From positions 1 to 9,169 of the forward strand of contig DATDKZ010000071.1 in NCBI GenBank assembly GCA_036519575.1: a stretch of 9,169 nt of DNA, given 5' to 3'. The notes beneath the pieces were generated by a model that saw only the letters and a list, made by a program, of their open reading frames with translations, was not told the DNA's origin and did not search any database. A program made the position numbers and the translations under genes. Positions 6,257-9,169 of this stretch are shown here, piece after piece (the stretch's first letter is position 1; every line of letters begins with the position of its first letter). This stretch comes from AC-69 sp036519575 (GTDB lineage: Bacteria > Actinomycetota > UBA4738 > HRBIN12).

Positions 6257-6820
6257 ATGAGCGTTTCCACCAACGACCTAAAGAACGGGATGACGCTCGA
6301 GCTCGACGGCACCCTGTTCCAAGTGATCGAGTTCCAGCACGTGAAACCGGGCAAGGGCGGGGCGTTCGTCCGAACGAAGCTCCGCAACGTGAGGACCGGT
6401 GCGGTGGTCGAGCGGACGTTCAACGCCGGTGTCAAGGTCGGTCTGGCCATCGTGGATCGACGTGAGATGCAGTTCCTGTATCGCGACGGTGATGGCTTCG
6501 TGTTCATGGACACCGAGTCCTACGAGCAGGTGAACGTGCCCGCCGGCATCGTTGGAGACATGGCGCGATACCTGTCCGAGGGGGCCATGGCCACGGTGGC
6601 CCTGCACCAGGGAAACCCCATCTCCGTCGAGCTTCCTGCCTCCGCGGCGCTGAAGGTGACCCAGACGCAAGCGGCCGTCCGGGGAGACACGCGGACAAAC
6701 GTGATGAAGCCTGCCACAGTGGAGACCGGACACGTGGTGCAGGTGCCGCTGTTCATCGAGGAGGGCGAGCGGATCAAGGTCGACACGCGCACGGGGAACT
6801 ACATCGAGCGGGTGAGATGA
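6257..6820 (+). CDS. efp: Translation elongation factor P
   Basis: EF-P binds ribosomes stalled on consecutive prolines and promotes peptide bond formation. The 187-residue product has the normal three-domain layout. Domain I is at about 1-62, with the tip loop HVKPGKGGAF; K33 corresponds to the functional, often modified lysine. Domain II (about 65-127) includes FMDTESYEQ. Domain III contains KPATVETGHVVQVPLFI and ends in VDTRTGNYIERV, the family C-terminal signature. GAGGAG at 6247-6252 is 4 bases before the ATG. No lysine-modifying enzyme is encoded in the window. The stop overlaps nusB by ATGA. A natural client is in the same window: the polyproline pilus protein. Confidence 0.97.
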   Translation: MSVSTNDLKNGMTLELDGTLFQVIEFQHVKPGKGGAFVRTKLRNVRTGAVVERTFNAGVKVGLAIVDRREMQFLYRDGDGFVFMDTESYEQVNVPAGIVGDMARYLSEGAMATVALHQGNPISVELPASAALKVTQTQAAVRGDTRTNVMKPATVETGHVVQVPLFIEEGERIKVDTRTGNYIERVR

Positions 6821-7254
6821 GGGCCATGACCTCCCGCAGACAGGCCCGGCGCCAGGCCCTCGACATCCTGTACCAGGCGGACGTGACCGGCTCGGATCCC
6901 CACCTCGTCCTGGAAGGTTGGGAGCGGGTCGGCAAACCGGTCGATCCGTTCGCCGGGGAGCTCGTGGAGGGGGTTGCTGCGCACCGGGCCGAGATCGATG
7001 GGCACCTGGAGCGCCTGGCCGAGGACTGGACGGTCGACCGGATGGCCTCGCTCGATCGCTCGATCCTTCGGATCGCGTGCTTCGAGCTCCTGCACCAGCC
7101 CGATACGCCGCCCGGCGCAGCCATCGACGAGGCGGTGCAGGCGGCGAAGGAGCTATCGACCGAGGACTCCAGCCGGTTCGTGAATGGCATCCTCGGCCGC
7201 TTCGTGCGGGAGCGAGCGGGTGTGCTCGACGCGCCTCCGTCAGACCCGGGCTAG
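6817..7254 (+). CDS. nusB: Transcription antitermination factor NusB
   Basis: NusB binds boxA RNA with NusE (S10) and supports rRNA operon transcription and processing. The 145-residue all-helical product has the family features: an N-terminal RRQARRQALDILYQ, the middle WTVDRMASLDRSILRIACFELL, and the closing AIDEAVQAAKELSTEDSSRFVNGILGRF. The ATG at 6817 overlaps the efp stop (ATGA), so expression is coupled to EF-P. A second ATG at 6826 would remove three residues; it has GAGGG only 2 bases upstream, so the first start is preferred without certainty. The gene ends the operon and faces tatA. Confidence 0.95.
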   Translation: MRAMTSRRQARRQALDILYQADVTGSDPHLVLEGWERVGKPVDPFAGELVEGVAAHRAEIDGHLERLAEDWTVDRMASLDRSILRIACFELLHQPDTPPGAAIDEAVQAAKELSTEDSSRFVNGILGRFVRERAGVLDAPPSDPG

Positions 7255-7278
7255 CTTCGTCCGCCGGGAGGCGGGAAG
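7255..7278. terminator. Hairpin between convergent nusB and tatA
   Basis: Directly after the nusB stop, CTTC (7255-7258) pairs with GAAG (7275-7278). CCGCC (7261-7265) pairs with GGCGG (7270-7274) around a GGGA loop. There is a 2-base bulge at 7259-7260. Its place in a 29-base gap between two facing genes suits a shared terminator. There is no strong U-tract on either side. Confidence 0.5.
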
Positions 7279-7283
7279 CGTGC

Positions 7284-7499
7284 TTATACCGAAGGGTCTT
7301 CGGTTCGAGCCTCCGGGGCGCCCTCGGCCTGGGGGGCGGAGGCACCGGCTTCGTCCGTGTTGGTCGAGCCTTCCTTGATGCCCTTCTTGAACTCGCTGGA
7401 GGAACGGCCGAGCGAGCGCGCCAGCTCGGGGAGTTTCTTCGCGCCGAACAGCAGCACGATGACCCCGAGGACGACGAACCACTCAGGTCCAAAGCTCAT
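7284..7499 (-). CDS. tatA: Sec-independent protein translocase subunit TatA
   Basis: TatA oligomers form the conducting part of the twin-arginine pathway, which exports folded proteins. The 71-residue product has the standard plan. A short exposed N-terminus (MSFGPEW) leads into a membrane helix to about residue 18, then the hinge FGAKKLPELARSLG (18-31), an amphipathic helix with SSEFKKGIKEG, and an acidic disordered tail. The minus-strand ribosome site AAGGAAGGTGAGG (7516-7504) ends 4 bases before the ATG. No tatB or tatC lies in the window. TatA rather than TatB is favoured by the short length and the FG-x3-LPE hinge. Confidence 0.92.
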   Translation of the reverse strand: MSFGPEWFVVLGVIVLLFGAKKLPELARSLGRSSSEFKKGIKEGSTNTDEAGASAPQAEGAPEARTEDPSV

Positions 7500-7528
7500 G
7501 GATCCTCACCTTCCTTGCGGACGCCCCT

Positions 7529-7534
7529 AGTGTA
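7529..7534 (-). promoter_or_regulatory. Weak candidate -10 for tatA
   Basis: On the minus strand 7534-7529 reads TACACT, four of six matches to the -10 consensus. It would start transcription near 7522, giving a leader of about 23 bases that includes the tatA ribosome site. There is no acceptable -35. The hexamer is also part of a small imperfect hairpin (7523-7538). tatA may instead be read from the PLDc_N gene upstream. Confidence 0.2.
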
Positions 7535-7571
7535 GGGCCTCCCCATCCGCTTTGCGTCCCCGGGAGGCGGC

Positions 7572-7835
7572 TCATCCGGAGGAGGGAGTCGGAGGAGGGG
7601 GCGGCGGACCCGTGGGCGCGGCCCGCCTGGGCGGCCTGCCGATGGCGAAGTAGATGATCGCCCCGACGACCTGGGTCAGCACGATCACCAGCACCCATAC
7701 GAGCTTCGTGCCGCTTCGATACATCGAGTCGTCCGGAACCTGGATCGCGTCCACGAGGGCCCAGATCCACACGACGAAGGACCCCACGAAGAGCAGGGCG
7801 AACGGGATGAAGACCAGCTCCGGGCCGAACGTCAC
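7572..7835 (-). CDS. Small two-helix membrane protein, PLDc_N type
   Basis: The 87-residue product begins with a GTG (reading VTFGPELVF). It has two membrane helices, about residues 5-26 and 44-64, separated by VDAIQVPDDSMYRSGTKLVW, and ends with IYFAIGRPPRR and a proline-rich tail. The Trp-x-Leu-Val-Asp after the first helix, the Thr-Lys-Leu-Val-Trp entering the second, and the closing Ile-Tyr-Phe-x-Ile-Gly-Arg match the short PLDc_N family. That family is named for phospholipase D N-termini but is often free-standing and of unknown role. GGGAGG (7847-7842) lies 6 bases before the GTG, which decides the start; the frame is open 32 codons further upstream. No enzymatic domain is present, so no activity is claimed. 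It is divergent from the pyr operon. Confidence 0.75.
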   Translation of the reverse strand: MTFGPELVFIPFALLFVGSFVVWIWALVDAIQVPDDSMYRSGTKLVWVLVIVLTQVVGAIIYFAIGRPPRRAAPTGPPPPPPTPSSG

Positions 7836-7868
7836 GCGCCACCTCCCGTCGAAGCGCGGTTCACGGTG

Positions 7869-7875
7869 TATCCTA
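7869..7875. promoter_or_regulatory. Overlapping divergent -10 elements (pyr operon and minus-strand pair)
   Basis: The bases TATCCTA read TATCCT on the plus strand (four of six to the consensus, preceded by TG). On the minus strand they read TAGGAT, which is the favoured -10 form in actinobacteria. The plus start would fall near 7881, just before the PyrR-binding loop. The minus start would be near 7863, giving the PLDc_N gene a leader of about 28 bases. The -35 regions on both sides are weak. Placement between divergent genes supports it; use in either direction is inferred. Confidence 0.45.
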
Positions 7876-7885
7876 CGGCCCGAGC

Positions 7886-7926
7886 TTCCCCTTTTAAGTC
7901 CGGTCCCGCGAGGCCGGGAAGGGAGG
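7886..7926 (+). promoter_or_regulatory. PyrR-binding RNA element in the pyr leader
   Basis: The loop at 7904-7913 reads UCCCGCGAGG, which fits the PyrR-binding consensus UCC-N-G-N-GAGG exactly. It is closed by CCGG (7900-7903) with CCGG (7914-7917). Below an internal loop (5' side 7894-7899, opposite G7918), a lower stem pairs 7889-7893 (CCCTT) with 7919-7923 (AAGGG). This is the layout of the Rfam PyrR element. The 3' strand runs into the GGGAGG ribosome site at 7921-7926. UMP-bound PyrR would therefore hide it. This resembles the translational repression shown for Mycobacterium smegmatis pyr, where PyrR covers the first ribosome binding site. Confidence 0.85.
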
Positions 7927-7934
7927 AACACGGG

Positions 7935-7988
7935 ATGCTGCTCCAGATGTGCGCCCTGCCGCGTCCGCGGCTGGGCGCTTGTTCATGA
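7935..7988 (+). CDS. Putative pyr leader peptide (17 aa)
   Basis: The ATG at 7935 is 8 bases after GGGAGG (7921-7926), the best-placed ribosome site in this leader. The ORF reads MLLQMCALPRPRLGACS and stops at TGA 7986-7988, overlapping the pyrR ATG at 7985 as ATGA. Between it and the PyrR loop there is no other start with proper spacing. Residues 6-15 are encoded by a strong hairpin, so the peptide sequence is probably dictated by RNA structure. There is no run of one amino acid to suggest a charge sensor. The likely role is to admit ribosomes under PyrR control and hand them to pyrR. Translation is unproven. Confidence 0.55.
   Translation: MLLQMCALPRPRLGACS
7951..7978 (+). terminator. Terminator-like or start-blocking hairpin in the pyr leader ORF
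   Basis: GCGCCC (7951-7956) pairs with GGGCGC (7973-7978). GCCGC (7958-7962) pairs with GCGGC (7967-7971) around a GTCC loop, with one T-T mismatch between the two stems. The sequence TTGTTC follows, a short U-rich tail. The pyrR ATG at 7985 is 7 bases downstream, so the hairpin would either end transcription or block initiation. A ribosome translating the leader ORF would unfold it. Confidence 0.55.
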
Positions 7989-8527
7989 TGGCCCCCGTTC
8001 GCCTGCTGGACGGGGGTGAGATCCGGCGGGCGGTCACCAGGATCGCCCATGAGATCCTGGAGCGGAACAAGGGAGCCGACCGCCTGGCCCTGGTGGGGAT
8101 CGCCGCCCGCGGTGACGACCTGGCTCGCCGCCTTGCCTCCGAGATCGCCAGGATCGAAGGGGCGAAGGTCCCGGTGGGGGTCCTCGACATCACCTTCTAC
8201 CGGGATGACATCGGCATGCGGGCCGAGGCACCCGAGGTGCACGAGACCCGGATCGGTTTCGACATCACGGGCAAGACGGTCGTGCTGGTCGACGACGTCC
8301 TGTTCACCGGCCGGACCATCCGCGCTGCGATGGACGCCGTGGTGGACTTCGGCAGGCCGACGTCGGTGGCGCTCACAGTCCTCGTGGACCGGGGCCACAG
8401 GGAGCTGCCGATCCGAGCCGACTTCGTGGGGAAGAACGTGCCGACGAGGATGGACGAGTCGGTCCGCGTCGCGCTGCAGGAGGTGGACGGCGAGGACGCC
8501 GTGTACATGGAGGAGCCAACGGGATGA
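7985..8527 (+). CDS. pyrR: Bifunctional pyr operon regulator / uracil phosphoribosyltransferase PyrR
   Basis: PyrR senses uridine nucleotides and binds pyr mRNA; many homologues also have uracil phosphoribosyltransferase activity. The 180-residue product has the family features: EIRRAVTRIAHEILERNKG near the N-terminus, LVGIAARGDDLARRL (36-50), DITFYRDD (68-75), the PRPP-binding loop VVLVDDVLFTGRT (99-111), and LVDRGHRELPIRADFVGKNVPTR (133-155). The ATG at 7985 is preferred because it overlaps the leader ORF stop; the ATG at 7988 is an alternative. Neither has its own Shine-Dalgarno. The GTG at 7949 is 22 bases from the upstream site and inside the hairpin, so it is unlikely. It should act on the loop at 7886-7926. 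Confidence 0.93.
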   Translation: MMAPVRLLDGGEIRRAVTRIAHEILERNKGADRLALVGIAARGDDLARRLASEIARIEGAKVPVGVLDITFYRDDIGMRAEAPEVHETRIGFDITGKTVVLVDDVLFTGRTIRAAMDAVVDFGRPTSVALTVLVDRGHRELPIRADFVGKNVPTRMDESVRVALQEVDGEDAVYMEEPTG

Positions 8528-8565
8528 ATCCGCAAACGTCGGGCGGGATGGGAGTTGAGGGATGA
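8524..8565 (+). CDS. 13-codon mini-ORF bridging pyrR and pyrB
   Basis: The ATG at 8524 overlaps the pyrR stop as ATGA, and the TGA at 8563-8565 overlaps the pyrB ATG as ATGA. It reads MNPQTSGGMGVEG. GGAGGAG at 8509-8515, inside the end of pyrR, is 8 bases before its ATG, an ideal Shine-Dalgarno placement with no other obvious user. The peptide has no recognisable features. A ribosome relay between pyrR and pyrB is the proposed role. The architecture repeats that of the aroB/aroQ gap. Confidence 0.4.
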   Translation: MNPQTSGGMGVEG

Positions 8566-9169
8566 ACAAACACCTGCTGTCGATCAACGACGTGTCGGCC
8601 CAGGACGTCGTGGGGGTGCTGGACACCGCCGAGTCATTCCGTGAGGTCGGGACCCGGGTGATCAAGAAGGTCCCGGCCCTCCGTGGGCGGACCGTCGTGA
8701 ACCTGTTCTACGAGAACTCGACCCGCACACGGATCTCCTTCGAGCTGGCCGCCAAGCGGCTCTCGGCCGACGTGATCAACTTCTCGACGAGCGGTTCTTC
8801 GGTGAGCAAGGGCGAGAGCCTGAAGGACACGGCGCTCACGCTCCAGGCCATGGGGGCCGACGCCATCGTGATCCGGCACTCGTCGTCGGGCTCGCCGCAC
8901 ACGCTGACGAAATGGGTGAAGGGGAGCGTGCTGAACGCGGGCGACGGGACGCACGAGCACCCCACCCAAGCCCTGCTCGACCTGTACACGATCCGGGAGA
9001 AGCTCGGGCGGTTCGAGGGCCTCCGGGCCGCCATCGTCGGCGACGTGCTGCACTCACGGGTCGCCCGGTCCCTCTCGTTCGGCCTGGTGAAGATGGGAGC
9101 GGAGGTCACGCTGGTCGGTCCGCCCACGCTGATCCCTCCGGATGCGCCGGCATGGGGGGTTCAGGTGTC
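8562..9169 (+). CDS. pyrB: Aspartate carbamoyltransferase catalytic chain (partial, 3' end outside window)
   Basis: It condenses carbamoyl phosphate with aspartate, the committed step of pyrimidine synthesis. The first 202 codons are present and open to the window edge. The carbamoyl phosphate motif is FYENSTRTRISFE with S53-T54-R55-T56-R57. The mobile loop is SVSKGESLKD with K83. R105-H106 are in VIRHSSSG, and HEHPTQALLD has H133 and Q136, followed by the aspartate-domain entry AAIVGDVLHSRVARS. GGGAG at 8550-8554 is 7 bases before the ATG. SKGES together with the HPTQ motif separates it from ornithine carbamoyltransferase. It is under PyrR control through the leader, by operon position. Confidence 0.95.
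   Translation, partial: MNKHLLSINDVSAQDVVGVLDTAESFREVGTRVIKKVPALRGRTVVNLFYENSTRTRISFELAAKRLSADVINFSTSGSSVSKGESLKDTALTLQAMGADAIVIRHSSSGSPHTLTKWVKGSVLNAGDGTHEHPTQALLDLYTIREKLGRFEGLRAAIVGDVLHSRVARSLSFGLVKMGAEVTLVGPPTLIPPDAPAWGVQV

Noticed and set aside
7288..7304. Small hairpin (ACCGAAG with CTTCGGT) as the tatA terminator
   Set aside because: It has a 7-bp stem with a 3-base loop lying within the last tatA codons and without a U-tract. The hairpin at 7255-7278, just after both stops, is the better candidate.
7836..7931. Longer form of the PLDc_N protein starting at 7931 on the minus strand
   Set aside because: The added 32 residues are Arg/Gly-rich and would overlap the pyr promoter and PyrR loop. 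GGGAGG sits 6 bases before the GTG at 7835, which fixes the shorter start.
7949..7984. GTG at 7949 as the pyrR start
   Set aside because: It is 22 bases from the only Shine-Dalgarno and adjoins the base of a strong hairpin. The extra residues (MRPAASAAGRLF) are not typical of PyrR.

Overview
This is a compact, GC-rich chromosomal stretch of housekeeping genes, almost certainly from an actinobacterium (Actinomycetota) of a lineage that makes type IV pili. Three things point there: the gene order aroC-aroK-aroB-aroQ-pepQ-efp-nusB followed by pyrR-pyrB, which is a classic actinobacterial arrangement; frequent GTG starts and 4-base stop/start overlaps; and a pyr leader of the actinobacterial type, in which the PyrR-binding RNA covers a ribosome binding site. 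I cannot name the genus. No mobile element, CRISPR array, tRNA or rRNA is visible.

Region 1 (1-1912) is the end of a type IV pilus assembly operon: the last residues of a probable PilM, then PilN, PilO and a proline-rich single-pass protein that resembles PilP/GspC in layout. No secretin gene follows. The operon ends in a perfect 14-bp hairpin.

Region 2 (1923-7278) is the shikimate/translation operon: chorismate synthase, shikimate kinase, dehydroquinate synthase, type II dehydroquinase, an M24 aminopeptidase, EF-P and NusB. Nearly every junction overlaps. aroC seems to be read from a leaderless message. A possible internal promoter lies before efp. A hairpin follows nusB and separates it from the convergent tatA.

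Region 3 (7284-7835) is a minus-strand pair, a PLDc_N-type two-helix membrane protein and TatA, placed between nusB and pyrR.

Region 4 (7869-9169) is the start of the pyrimidine operon and the most interesting part. A near-symmetric -10 element could fire both ways. It is followed by a textbook PyrR-binding RNA loop whose lower stem contains a Shine-Dalgarno sequence. That Shine-Dalgarno serves not pyrR itself but a 17-codon leader ORF. The leader ORF contains a strong terminator-like hairpin and ends in an ATGA overlap with pyrR. This suggests PyrR controls a leader peptide, whose translation in turn controls both the hairpin and pyrR initiation. pyrB follows and runs off the window.

A recurring motif deserves attention. 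The two 31-34 base gaps inside operons (aroB/aroQ and pyrR/pyrB) are each exactly spanned by a 12-13 codon mini-ORF that overlaps the upstream stop and the downstream start through ATGA. The pyrR leader ORF uses the same exit junction. These may be translational bridges that keep ribosomes moving along the operon.
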